From Hufsiella arboris (GTDB lineage Bacteria; Bacteroidota; Bacteroidia; Sphingobacteriales; Sphingobacteriaceae), in NCBI RefSeq assembly GCF_009834875.1, contig NZ_WVHT01000002.1, positions 558,001-622,000 of the forward strand: DNA of 64,000 bases, written 5' to 3'. Positions 56,071 to 64,000 of the stretch are shown piece after piece (position 1 is the stretch's first letter; each line of letters starts with the position of its first letter). A program made the translations under genes and the position numbers. Below the pieces are notes generated by a model. It had not been told where the DNA came from. It did not search any database and saw nothing but the letters and a program-made list of their open reading frames with translations.

Positions 56071-56078
56071 TATATTTG
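56071..56078 (+). promoter_or_regulatory. -7 box (TATATTTG) of candidate small RNA
   Basis: TATATTTG is an exact TAnnTTTG match in a region without genes, and is followed 42 bases later by a terminator. No clear -33 TTTG. Confidence 0.45.
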
Positions 56079-56083
56079 TAGCT

Positions 56084-56146
56084 CATCGTTAAACTATTTA
56101 CAAATTTCAACCCATCCTTACCCAATGCGTCCGCGTTGGGTTTTTT
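56084..56146 (+). ncRNA. Candidate small RNA (~63 nt)
   Basis: A TATATTTG box at 56071 is followed by ~40 unstructured bases and then a strong intrinsic terminator. The stem is CCCAATGC (56121-56128) with GCGTTGGG (56133-56140), with one G-U pair and loop GTCC, then T6. No start codon and good frame lie between. The layout promoter - short leader - terminator suggests a stand-alone transcript. Start point is estimated. Confidence 0.4.
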
Positions 56147-56381
56147 GTTTAATTGTAGCACGAAACGAATGCTTAAGAGTCCGGTTAAAGAATATGCTGT
56201 TTGCCAGAAATGTAAAATATTATCCTGTTTGCAGAGGTGATGAATTCTTATCTCACATTAATCTTTATTCTTAGCGATAAAGCTTTTTTTCGCTTTTTTA
56301 TTACCTTCAACGCCGAACAAAATAAGTCCGGTTAACAAGTAGTTCTACATAACACCGGATTTGGATTTACAAAATAATTTA

Positions 56382-56987
56382 ATGACCGAAAATAGAACAA
56401 TAGACAGGCGAACTCTTTTAAAGAACCTCGGTCTGGTGATCGGTGGTACTATTTTGCTTCCGTCCTGTCTGCGAAGTGATGATACGGCAAGCATTCGACT
56501 TAAACACCTCACAATAAGCGGATCGCAGGAGAAGTTATTGGCGGAAGTCGCGGAAACGATAATTCCGAAAACCAATACACCAGGGGCAAAAGATCTTAGT
56601 CTCCATTTATTTGTAATGAAGATGGTTGATGATTGTTATGGGACAGCCGATCAAAAATCCTTCGAAAACGGTATAAGCCTGCTGGATGCCGAAGCTGAGA
56701 AAACACATGATAAACCGTTTGTTCAATGTTCTAAATCCCAGCGTGAAGCTTTATTGAACAGTATTGATACAAAGCTGCAATTATCTAAGCAAAATAAAAC
56801 AGAAACAGCCGGCGCTGATACGCGGAATGATTTATTCGCGTTCTTCGAAATTATGAAAGGAAATACAGTGCTGGGCTATACAAATTCAAAGTATTTTATG
56901 ACGAAGCAAGTAGTTTACGAGCTGATACCAGGACGATACAATGCTCATTTTTCAGTTACTAACAAATCAGTAGTTAAAAATGGCTAA
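56382..56987 (+). CDS. Gluconate 2-dehydrogenase subunit 3-like protein (Tat-exported)
   Basis: A 201-residue protein from ATG 56382 (a TTG at 56361 is less likely). The N-terminus TIDRRTLLKNLGLVIGG is a Tat signal ending near LPSC. The body has LAEVAETIIPKTNTPGAKDL and LFMK-like FVMKMVDDCYG, typical of the small subunit that escorts and pairs with GMC dehydrogenases. Its stop overlaps the start of the GMC gene by 8 bases, so the two subunits are translationally coupled and probably exported together. Confidence 0.9.
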   Translation: MTENRTIDRRTLLKNLGLVIGGTILLPSCLRSDDTASIRLKHLTISGSQEKLLAEVAETIIPKTNTPGAKDLSLHLFVMKMVDDCYGTADQKSFENGISLLDAEAEKTHDKPFVQCSKSQREALLNSIDTKLQLSKQNKTETAGADTRNDLFAFFEIMKGNTVLGYTNSKYFMTKQVVYELIPGRYNAHFSVTNKSVVKNG

Positions 56988-58695
56988 TCTTAATACCAGG
57001 AGCGTTTCACAGCGCAGCTTTGATGCCATTGTTGTTGGGTCCGGGATAAGTGGTGGCTGGGCTGCAAAAGAGCTAACCGAAAAAGGATTGAATACCCTGA
57101 TGCTTGAGCGGGGAAGAGATGTAAGGCATTTGGTTGATTATCCAACTACCAATAAATATCCCTGGGAATTTGAGCACCGCGGCCAGGTTCCATATGATGT
57201 TCAGCAGGCTAACCCTGTGGTGAGCCGCTGTTATGCTTTCCGCGAAGATGCCATGCATTTTTTTGTAAAAGACCAGGAACACCCTTATATCCAGGAAAAG
57301 CCATTTGATTGGATACGCGGGTACCAGGTGGGCGGCAAATCTTTACTGTGGGCGCGACAAACACAACGCTGGAGTGACTTCGATTTCGAAGGTCCTGCAC
57401 GAGATGGTTTTTCGGTCGACTGGCCAATCCGGTATAAGGATCTCGCTCCATGGTACAGCTATGTAGAGAAATTCGCCGGTATTTCAGGCAACCGTGATGG
57501 CTTGGTCAATCTACCGGATGGCGATTTTCTTCCCGGGTTTCCGTTAAATGATGTGGAAAGTTATTTCAGTAAATTCGTTAATAAAAAATATCCTGGTCGA
57601 AATGTTATCAGCGCAAGATGCGCCCATTTATCCGAACCCAAAGATATCCATTTACAACAAGGAAGAGCTCAATGCCAGCAGCGGGTGCTTTGCCAGCGCG
57701 GTTGTCCGTTCGGCGGTTATTTCAGCTCCAATGCGTCTACTATTCCATGGGCGCTTAAAACCGGTAAACTGACGTTAAGGCCGCATTCGGTAGTTCAGGA
57801 AATAATCTATGACGATAAGCAAAATAAAGCTACAGGTGTTCGGATCGTTGATACCGAGACGAAAGAAGTCATTGAGTATTATGCAAAAATTATTTTCGTT
57901 AATGCCGCAGCCATAAACTCTAACCTTATTTTATTGAATTCTAAATCCGCGCGCTTTCCAAACGGATTAGGCAATGACAGCGGTGTACTCGGTAAATATG
58001 TTGCTTTTCATAATTACCGGGCACGTATTTCAGCCGAATACGATGGTTTCATGGATTGGACTACCGATGGCCGAAACCCGGCAGGAGGTGGTTATATACC
58101 ACGTTTCAGAAACTTATATAAACAGGAAACAGACTTTTTAAGAGGCTATGCAGCCGGTTTTAGTGCGCACAGAGCGTCTGAAGTAGACTATAAGGGTGTC
58201 GGAGAATCGTTAAAAAACAATTTAGCTAATCGTAAAATAGGTAACTGGCGTGTCGGTTCACATATGATGGGCGAAACAATTCCAAAAGAGACCAATAATG
58301 TAAGTCTTGACGCGGGTAAGAAAGACGCCTGGGGTGTGCCGCTTCTCAAAATCAACATTGGCTACGATGAAAATGATGAGAAAATGGTCAAAGATTATAT
58401 CGAACAGATGACAGATATGTTTACCAGCGCGGGTTTCAAAAACATCCAGGCTAACGATAGTAAACAATCGCCGGGTCTCGATATTCATGAAATGGGCGGC
58501 GCAAGGATGGGCAATGACCCTAAAACTTCGATTCTCAATAAATGGAACCAGGTTCACGAATGTAAAAACGTGTTTGTTACAGATGGCGCTTGTATGACAT
58601 CGACGTCTACACAAAATCCTTCACTTACTTACATGGCGTTGACCGCACGGGCAGTCAATTATGCGGTTGAGGAGATGAAAAAATTGAATAGCTGA
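56980..58695 (+). CDS. GMC family FAD oxidoreductase (periplasmic sugar/polyol dehydrogenase type)
   Basis: A 571-residue flavoenzyme. FAD-binding start FDAIVVGSGISGGWAAKELTEKG; RGYQVGGKSLLWARQTQRW; substrate domain with a Cys-rich CQQRVLCQRGCPFGGYFSS; C-terminal active-site HEMGGARMGND and TSTQNPSLTYMALTAR. It has no signal of its own; export by hitch-hiking on the Tat signal of the small subunit is the usual solution. The family oxidises sugars, glucosides or polyols and passes electrons to cytochrome c or quinone. No cytochrome gene is adjacent. Substrate unknown. Confidence 0.92.
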   Translation: MANLNTRSVSQRSFDAIVVGSGISGGWAAKELTEKGLNTLMLERGRDVRHLVDYPTTNKYPWEFEHRGQVPYDVQQANPVVSRCYAFREDAMHFFVKDQEHPYIQEKPFDWIRGYQVGGKSLLWARQTQRWSDFDFEGPARDGFSVDWPIRYKDLAPWYSYVEKFAGISGNRDGLVNLPDGDFLPGFPLNDVESYFSKFVNKKYPGRNVISARCAHLSEPKDIHLQQGRAQCQQRVLCQRGCPFGGYFSSNASTIPWALKTGKLTLRPHSVVQEIIYDDKQNKATGVRIVDTETKEVIEYYAKIIFVNAAAINSNLILLNSKSARFPNGLGNDSGVLGKYVAFHNYRARISAEYDGFMDWTTDGRNPAGGGYIPRFRNLYKQETDFLRGYAAGFSAHRASEVDYKGVGESLKNNLANRKIGNWRVGSHMMGETIPKETNNVSLDAGKKDAWGVPLLKINIGYDENDEKMVKDYIEQMTDMFTSAGFKNIQANDSKQSPGLDIHEMGGARMGNDPKTSILNKWNQVHECKNVFVTDGACMTSTSTQNPSLTYMALTARAVNYAVEEMKKLNS

Positions 58696-58736
58696 TCAGC
58701 CGTTTACCATTCGTAATTCATTTATAACCCAACAAG

Positions 58737-58766
58737 ATGAGATCTGATTATGAGATCTCATTTTTT
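58737..58766 (+). terminator. Terminator of the GMC operon
   Basis: Perfect 9-bp stem ATGAGATCT / AGATCTCAT around GATTATG, followed by TTTTTT. It lies 41 bases after the GMC stop. Confidence 0.8.
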
Positions 58767-58962
58767 ATTTTCCGGCCTTTTAACTTTCAGTTCCCGTTAC
58801 GCTGATTGCTGATATTTAGACAAATCACTCACTCGTAAATAGCTATCGCTTTATGATTTGGTTGTAAGTAACTGATACTCAAGTTATTTTTAAAAGTGGC
58901 ATAACGATTGGAAGTTGTTTCCCTGGCCAATAACTATAAAATCTGGCAAAATTAATCTGTGA

Positions 58963-59493
58963 ATGGAACCTTTCAACAGAACAATTGAACAACTAATGCT
59001 TCGGTTTAAGCCCTTGATGGGAACAGATTATGTAAAATACCGAAATCATATATACCGGGTGTTTTTGAATTGTCTTCTGATGGACAAGCAAGATGAAAAT
59101 ATTGAAAAATATGCCGTTGCAGCGGTATTTCACGATATAGGAATTTGGACAGATAACACGATCGACTACCTGGACCCTTCAATCAAACAAGTAGAAAAAT
59201 ACCTGGACGAATCATGCAGGGGAGACTGGGTTGAAGAGATTTCACGAATGATCAACTGGCATCACAAAGTCAGCAGGTACGAAGGTGACTATTCAAAAAC
59301 GGTTGAAACCTTCAGAAAGGCGGATTGGATGGATGTTTCATTTGGTATTATGGCCTTTGGCGTAAGTAGGAAAAAAATCAGGGAAAGCAGAATTAACTTA
59401 CAGAACGAAGGCTTCCACTTTTTTCTGATCAAAAAAATTGCATTGAACTTTCTGCAGCACCCGTTAAACCCGCTTCCAATGTTTAAAAAATAA
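58963..59493 (+). CDS. HD-domain phosphohydrolase-like protein
   Basis: A 176-residue soluble protein. The HD signature is AAVFHDIGIWTD (His-Asp), preceded by a His in KYRNHIYRVF and followed by MINWHHKVSRYEGDYS with further His ligands. The family hydrolyses phosphate esters, commonly nucleotides. It starts 29 bases before the esterase gene, so the two are likely cotranscribed. The upstream 200 bases hold no other gene. Confidence 0.82.
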   Translation: MEPFNRTIEQLMLRFKPLMGTDYVKYRNHIYRVFLNCLLMDKQDENIEKYAVAAVFHDIGIWTDNTIDYLDPSIKQVEKYLDESCRGDWVEEISRMINWHHKVSRYEGDYSKTVETFRKADWMDVSFGIMAFGVSRKKIRESRINLQNEGFHFFLIKKIALNFLQHPLNPLPMFKK

Positions 59494-59522
59494 ATCTCAT
59501 TTAAATTCTTAAACTGAAAAAA

Positions 59523-60500
59523 ATGAAAACTATTGAAATTAAGCCTTATGCCAGCGATCCGGCAATTGAGTCGCACACCAAATCATTTTTAAAAGCTCTG
59601 AATAGTGGTGGCGGTGATCCGATGGAAACCATGGCGCCAGCAGAGGCCCGAAAAGTTTTGGAAGGTGCGCAGACTTCTGTTGAGGTTGACCTATCGGGCG
59701 TTGAAGTTTCTGAAAAAAGCATCACACAAGATGGCATTTCTGTTAAAATATTTATTACCCGGCCGGGTGGTAAGACAGGCACTTTACCTGCTTTTATGTT
59801 TTTTCATGGTGGTGGCTGGGTGCTTGGCGATTTTCCGACTCACCAGCGGTTTGTTAGAGACCTGGTAGTTTATTCCGGACTCGTTGCGGTATTTGTTGAG
59901 TATAGCCGTTCGCCTGAGGTTAAATACCCTGTTGCATTGAACGAGTGTTATGCCGCTACAAAATGGGTTGCTGAACATGGCGCCGAAATTGGTGTCGACG
60001 GCACAAACATAGCTGTTGCCGGAAATAGCGCCGGAGGAAATCTCGCGGCGGCGGTAGCACTGACAGCGGCTAATGAAAACGGGCCTAAACTTAAATTTCA
60101 ATTATTGTTTTGGCCGGTGACCGACTCCGATTTTAATACCAAATCATATCACAAGTATGCGGAAGACAGATTTCTGACAAGAAACATGATGATCTGGTTC
60201 TGGGACAATTACATCGGTACCGAAGAACGAAACGAGATTTATGCATCACCTTTGAAAGCTGAACTGGGTAATTTAAAAGATCTGCCTCCAACGCTCGTTC
60301 AAACAGCCGAAAACGATGTACTCCGGTCGGAGGGCGAAGCTTATGCCCGCAAAATGGACGAAGCTGGTGTTAATGTTACACTGGTTAGGATTCAGGGAAT
60401 GATTCACGACTACGGTTTACTGAATCCATTGGCAAAAGTTCCAGCGGTACAATCCGCGTTACGTTACGCTGCAGGCGAACTAAGGAAGGCCCTGATTTAG
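59523..60500 (+). CDS. Hormone-sensitive-lipase-type alpha/beta hydrolase (esterase)
   Basis: A 325-residue esterase of the HSL/AADACL group. Oxyanion motif H95-G-G-G in FMFFHGGGWVLGD; nucleophile S169 in AVAGNSAGGNLAA; Asp in QTAENDVLRSEGEAYARK and His in IQGMIHDYGLLNPL complete the triad. YSRSPEVKYPVALNECYAA is typical. It cleaves small acyl esters in the cytoplasm (no signal peptide). Second gene of a two-gene operon with the HD-domain protein; a hairpin at 60520-60552 may end the transcript. Confidence 0.93.
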   Translation: MKTIEIKPYASDPAIESHTKSFLKALNSGGGDPMETMAPAEARKVLEGAQTSVEVDLSGVEVSEKSITQDGISVKIFITRPGGKTGTLPAFMFFHGGGWVLGDFPTHQRFVRDLVVYSGLVAVFVEYSRSPEVKYPVALNECYAATKWVAEHGAEIGVDGTNIAVAGNSAGGNLAAAVALTAANENGPKLKFQLLFWPVTDSDFNTKSYHKYAEDRFLTRNMMIWFWDNYIGTEERNEIYASPLKAELGNLKDLPPTLVQTAENDVLRSEGEAYARKMDEAGVNVTLVRIQGMIHDYGLLNPLAKVPAVQSALRYAAGELRKALI

Positions 60501-60519
60501 CGGCAAAAGTCAAATGGTA

Positions 60520-60552
60520 AGCAGGTATGTTTATCATCGGTACATACCTGCT
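60520..60552 (+). terminator. Hairpin after the esterase gene
   Basis: AGCAGGTATGT (60520-60530) pairs exactly with ACATACCTGCT (60542-60552) around an 11-base loop. No T-tract follows, so termination is probable but weak. The rest of 60553-60986 holds no gene I can support. Confidence 0.45.
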
Positions 60553-60986
60553 ATCCGGGACTTGTTTTAAACTTCAGATAGTATTTAGATTTGAAAATGA
60601 ACGAAGCTACTGTTAGCGGCCGCTAGCCCGGCTTTACATTTATACGCCTGCAGGCATTCCGCCTCGGCAGGTATTCATTCCAATCCGGTTTAACCCGAAC
60701 AGTTATTGTACAAAGTCGCTGTGTTGCTATGAAAGTTTGTCCTGCGTGCGATAAACCCGGGTGACAGCGATAGCTTTTGTTCATCAATACTTTCGTGTTA
60801 TAGTTCCGCTCACGACAAAAGCTAAAACAAAAAACGGGACTACCAGAACCGATGTAAGCCGGAAACTGCTTTCAAAATTTCTTATATCGTTTCTACTTCT
60901 TTATACTTCGCATTCTAACAATATCACTGTTTATATATCGTCAATTTACCAAATACAAAAATTAATTTAACGATATACAGTTGTTA

Positions 60987-61017
60987 ATTGTCTGTTATAT
61001 AGGTATTTATATATTTG
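60987..61017 (+). promoter_or_regulatory. Bacteroidota promoter: ATTG -N19- TATATTTG
   Basis: The -33 element ATTG (60987-60990) is 19 bases from an exact -7 element TATATTTG (61010-61017). The ATG of the isochorismatase-like gene is 42 bases downstream. The best-matched promoter in the window. Confidence 0.6.
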
Positions 61018-61059
61018 GTACTGTTTTGGTAACAGCGGTTAAATTAAAATGAACCTTTA

Positions 61060-61692
61060 ATGAAACCATCCCCAAATCTCTTGTCACCAGACAATCATGC
61101 TTTAATTATGATTGATTTCGAAAGCCAGATGGCGTTTGCAGTTAGTAATATTGATATCGCCCTGCTTCGTATAAACACCGCAATCGTCGCTGGCGCATCT
61201 AAGATTTTCAATGTTCCGGCGCTTGTTACTACAGTTGCTGAAAAAACATTCAGCGGCCCTGTTTTTCCTGAACTCGAAGAATTTTATCCGATTGCTAGCT
61301 CCGGTTATTTAGATCGTACTACAATGAATAGCTGGGAGGATGCCCCGGCATATGAGGCGATAACAGGTTTCGGAAAAAAGAAACTCGTTTTTGCAGGTCT
61401 TTGGACATCCGTATGTATTGTCGGCCCGGCCTTATCGGCGATTTCTGAAGGCTACGATGTGTATGTTGTCACAGATGCTTGTGGCGATGTAAGTACTGAA
61501 GCTCATGAGCGTGCAATACAACGAATGGTTCAGGGCGGTGTACAGCCTGTTACCGCTGTCCAATATCTGCTTGAACTGCAACGCGACTGGGCAAGGCAGG
61601 AAACCTATGCGCCGGTCACTAGTCTGATGAAACGGTTTGGAGGCGCATACGGAATCGGCATTCAGTATGCGCATACAATGCTGCAGCACTAA
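61060..61692 (+). CDS. Isochorismatase-like cysteine hydrolase (YcaC-type)
   Basis: A 210-residue single-domain protein. Catalytic Asp19 in ALIMIDFESQMAFAV, the Lys of VAEKTFSGP and the nucleophilic C119 in FAGLWTSVCI form the family triad. DVYVVTDACGDVSTEAHERAI follows. YcaC-type proteins hydrolyse small amides or related compounds; the substrate is unknown. It is the first gene after the promoter at 60987 and lies 14 bases before the porin gene. Confidence 0.92.
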   Translation: MKPSPNLLSPDNHALIMIDFESQMAFAVSNIDIALLRINTAIVAGASKIFNVPALVTTVAEKTFSGPVFPELEEFYPIASSGYLDRTTMNSWEDAPAYEAITGFGKKKLVFAGLWTSVCIVGPALSAISEGYDVYVVTDACGDVSTEAHERAIQRMVQGGVQPVTAVQYLLELQRDWARQETYAPVTSLMKRFGGAYGIGIQYAHTMLQH

Positions 61693-61706
61693 TACTCCGT
61701 TTACTT

Positions 61707-63095
61707 ATGAACAGCCGGGCCGGCTATCTGACCTTACCACTGTGTTTACTTTTAACAGTTTTTTATCATATGGCACTTAATGCCCAGACATTCAAATTGC
61801 TTCGGTTCGATGAAGACTACAGTTATCTCAGAACGGACTCGTCCCGTACCTTTTATGAGAAGCTGAAGTATACCCCTCTGACCGTCAAAAAAAGCGTTTA
61901 TGTTTCGCTGGGTGGCGAGCTGCGTTACGAATATGCATTTAAAAACAATGAAGACTGGGAGAATAACGGGGGAGGAAGGGATCAATCATTTCTTCAACGA
62001 TATGTATTGCTGGCTGATTTTCACGCGGGAAACAGGTTCAGGCTTTATGCTCAAGTAAATAGCTGCATAGAGAATGGCAGTAAATACGGCGCCGGTCCTG
62101 CTGACGAAGATAAATTGGCTGTCCAGAATTTTTTTGCCGAATACAGAATACGGGGAAAACGAGCCAAAAACCTGGCGCTGCGCCTTGGAAGGCAGGAAAT
62201 TGATTATGGTTCGGGCCGGCTAATTTCGGTGCGTGAAGGAACCAATGTGCGGTTATATTTTACCGGCGGAAAGTTAACTTATTCATCGCCGCGGTTTTCG
62301 GTCGACGGCTTTGTTATGATGGCCGATAATGTTCGGCCCGGTGTGTTTGATAATACGTCATCAAAAGAAGCAAATTTGTGGGGCGCATATTCCTACCTGG
62401 TCGTTCCAAAAGGCGGAAATTTTGATTTTTATTATCTCGGAATAAGGCGAGACAACGCCAGTTTCGAGGAAGGTACCGCTAAAGAAGTTCGCCACACTGT
62501 AGCCAGCCGATATTGGAAATATGGTAATGGATTTACTTATAACCTCGAGGCAGCTTACCAATTCGGGCGATTTGGCAGAGGAAACATCAGTGCCTGGACA
62601 ACAGCGATTGAAGTCGGTTATACTTTCAGCAACAGCCGTTTAAAGCCTTCGGTAAACTTACGCAACGATTATATATCCGGCGATAAAAACGCTGGAGATG
62701 GTGATTTGGAGACGTTTAATCCCTTATTTCCAAAAGGCGGCTACTTTGGTTTTAATCCCCGAATCGGGCCGGCGAACCTGGTCGATTTACATCCTTACGC
62801 TTCCGTGTCGTTTACTGATAAGCTTTCTATGCAGGCAGATGTCGTGTTCAACTGGCGCTATTCTTTAAATGATGGAATTTATCGCCCAAGCGGATCATTC
62901 AATTTACCGGGATCCGCATCAAATGAGCGATACATAGGAACTGCTTATTTGCTTAGCGCCGAATACCGGTTTAATAAATACACAAGTTTCAGTTGTGGCG
63001 CCCAGTATTTCGACACTGGTAATTTTATCCGCGATATAGGCGCAAACCCGCCAAATTCAAACTTTTTTAACGCTCAGTTTACTTTCAAATTTTAG
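61707..63095 (+). CDS. Alginate-export-family outer-membrane beta-barrel
   Basis: A 462-residue outer-membrane protein with a signal peptide (MALNAQTF). The barrel is built of alternating strands such as GGELRYEYAFKNNEDW, RLYAQVNSCIENG, ALRLGRQEIDYGSGRLISVREGTNVR and ends in FFNAQFTFKF with the terminal Phe of outer-membrane barrels. It matches the Alginate_exp family, porins of which only AlgE is well studied. Here it is sandwiched between an amidase-type enzyme and a secreted protein, so it may be a substrate-specific channel. Confidence 0.9.
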   Translation: MNSRAGYLTLPLCLLLTVFYHMALNAQTFKLLRFDEDYSYLRTDSSRTFYEKLKYTPLTVKKSVYVSLGGELRYEYAFKNNEDWENNGGGRDQSFLQRYVLLADFHAGNRFRLYAQVNSCIENGSKYGAGPADEDKLAVQNFFAEYRIRGKRAKNLALRLGRQEIDYGSGRLISVREGTNVRLYFTGGKLTYSSPRFSVDGFVMMADNVRPGVFDNTSSKEANLWGAYSYLVVPKGGNFDFYYLGIRRDNASFEEGTAKEVRHTVASRYWKYGNGFTYNLEAAYQFGRFGRGNISAWTTAIEVGYTFSNSRLKPSVNLRNDYISGDKNAGDGDLETFNPLFPKGGYFGFNPRIGPANLVDLHPYASVSFTDKLSMQADVVFNWRYSLNDGIYRPSGSFNLPGSASNERYIGTAYLLSAEYRFNKYTSFSCGAQYFDTGNFIRDIGANPPNSNFFNAQFTFKF

Positions 63096-63102
63096 AATCA
63101 CG

Positions 63103-63864
63103 ATGATGATTAAATCACTTAATACAAAAAAAAACAGGTCAGGAAGAACAACAAATCTCCGATATCTTTTGTGCCTGTTCTTATTTCTGCAAGCTTTCTC
63201 CTTCGCACAAACGCCGCAAAATAATTCATTACCCTCTGTTGGCACTGCTGCAATATTGGGCAAGCTAGAAGGCGTAGCAATTGAAGGAAAAGTGCAGAGC
63301 CCATCCAACCAACCAACTCCGTTACAGATAATATGCGTGTTTGAGTATGTTGAAGGTGATATTACCAGTCCGCAGTCTTTGCCGGCTGCTGCGAACGGCT
63401 TGCTACACGTTGATCACGCTTTAAACGGATTGATAACTGATTTAAGAAAAAGCGGAAAATTTGCCGGTCATGCATTGGAAACGATACTGATTACTCCATC
63501 GAAAGGAAGTGTGCCCGCCCATAAACTTCTCCTGGTCGGGTTGGGCAATCGTAATGATTTTACGCCGGAATTAATGACGAACGTCGGAAGAGTTGGTATG
63601 CGGGAAGCGTTGCGCCTCGGCGTAAGCAGCTATTCACATGCCAGCGACCTGAAAGACGCGGGAATTGACTCTCCGACAGGATTAGTTGCGACAAATGTCG
63701 TCAAAGGAGCGATTGAAGCCTACGAAACAGAGCTTTACCTCCAAAGCAAAGGATTAACGGCATTCCAGCCTTTGGAAAAGATGACCTTATTATCCGGACA
63801 GGCATTTTTCGAACCATCCGGCGCTGCCATAAAACATTTTATAAAAACTTACCATACCAACTAG
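63103..63864 (+). CDS. Secreted stand-alone M17 leucyl-aminopeptidase N-terminal domain protein
   Basis: A 253-residue protein with a signal peptide (LFLQAFSFAQ, ~36 residues). The body resembles only the N-terminal (non-catalytic) domain of M17 aminopeptidases: IICVFEYVEGDITSPQSLP, LRKSGKFAGHALETILI and LLLVGLGNRNDFTPELMTNVGRVGMREALRLG. The catalytic M17 domain with its dimetal site is absent; the protein ends after KHFIKTYHTN. In whole enzymes this domain helps hexamer assembly or binds DNA. It lies 7 bases after the porin and 2 bases before the amidohydrolase gene. Confidence 0.82.
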   Translation: MMIKSLNTKKNRSGRTTNLRYLLCLFLFLQAFSFAQTPQNNSLPSVGTAAILGKLEGVAIEGKVQSPSNQPTPLQIICVFEYVEGDITSPQSLPAAANGLLHVDHALNGLITDLRKSGKFAGHALETILITPSKGSVPAHKLLLVGLGNRNDFTPELMTNVGRVGMREALRLGVSSYSHASDLKDAGIDSPTGLVATNVVKGAIEAYETELYLQSKGLTAFQPLEKMTLLSGQAFFEPSGAAIKHFIKTYHTN

Positions 63865-63866
63865 TT

Positions 63867-64000
63867 ATGAAGAATGCTGACATGATCTTTCATAATGGTA
63901 AAGTTTATACCGGAGATGCGGCAAATCCCGCCGCATCGGCGATTGCTATCGCTGATGGTAAGTTTTTAGCAGCTGGCGACGATACGTCGATTCTAAAATA
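63867..64000 (+). CDS. Amidohydrolase (YtcJ-like), N-terminal fragment, runs off the window
   Basis: Only 44 codons are present from ATG 63867: KNADMIFHNGKVYTGD, then a segment rich in Ala/Ile (SAIAIADGKFLAAGDD). This is the composite beta-sandwich start of the amidohydrolase superfamily (YtcJ/imidazolonepropionase-like); the metal site would lie downstream. It starts 2 bases after the preceding gene, which puts it in the same operon as the isochorismatase-like hydrolase and the porin. Confidence 0.85.
   Translation, partial: MKNADMIFHNGKVYTGDAANPAASAIAIADGKFLAAGDDTSILK

Noticed and set aside
60761-60970. 69-codon plus-strand frame
   Set aside because: Composition (KTKAKTKNGTTRT, then a Leu/Ser run) and position across the promoter region suggest chance.

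Overview
The window looks like chromosome from a Bacteroidota bacterium, most likely a member of the Sphingobacteriaceae (Mucilaginibacter/Pedobacter type; inference). The evidence is a SusC/SusD pair, a hybrid two-component regulator, many lipoprotein and Tat-like secretion signals, and several intergenic TAnnTTTG boxes, the -7 element of the Bacteroidota housekeeping promoter. I see no rRNA, tRNA, CRISPR array, transposase or phage gene.

Layout. 1-5200: the 5' end of an alpha-L-rhamnosidase (minus strand), a class III nucleotidyl cyclase, a GNAT acetyltransferase and a large SNF2 helicase. 5396-22285: a polysaccharide utilization locus, consisting of an AraC regulator, a hybrid sensor/AraC regulator (HTCS), a sulfatase, a type-B carboxylesterase, a DUF5060/GH5-like hydrolase, SusC, SusD, a surface lipoprotein and a GH26 mannanase-type enzyme. 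The gene set points to a decorated (sulfated and/or esterified) mannan. Further carbohydrate enzymes lie downstream: a GH27/GH36-like alpha-galactosidase (26156) and a GH97 enzyme (36676). Either could remove alpha-galactosyl side chains from such a polymer.

22397-33215: housekeeping and mixed genes (a zinc-ribbon miniprotein, topB, a basic-secretory-protein-like metalloprotease, DUF2911, a PAS histidine kinase), then a tightly packed minus-strand operon of glycosyltransferase, UDP-galactopyranose mutase (glf) and GH1-like hydrolase. 33216-35510 is a decaying accessory stretch. It holds a small gene carrying two compensating frameshifts, a relic of a ferredoxin/thioredoxin-NADP reductase gene, an SPW-repeat membrane protein, a very acidic small protein and a small membrane protein.

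35510-48417: a quinone oxidoreductase, GH97, a small membrane protein, an OmpA lipoprotein, two half-size YeeE/YedE transporters, a fatty-acid desaturase, a cold-shock gene with its small basic partner, a VOC protein, a large membrane protein of unknown function, an acyltransferase, a lipoprotein and an alpha/beta hydrolase. 48843-55472: a sigma-54 response regulator with no adjacent kinase, a Zn/Cd-type P-type ATPase behind a perfect palindrome, a 2Fe-2S reductase and asnS. 55683-58695: a small membrane protein, a candidate small RNA and a Tat-exported GMC dehydrogenase pair. 58963-60500: an HD-domain protein and an HSL-type esterase. 61060-64000: an isochorismatase-like hydrolase, an alginate-export-type porin, a secreted stand-alone M17 N-terminal domain and the start of an amidohydrolase, probably one operon behind a well-matched promoter.

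Most functional calls rest on motif recognition by eye. No database search was possible.
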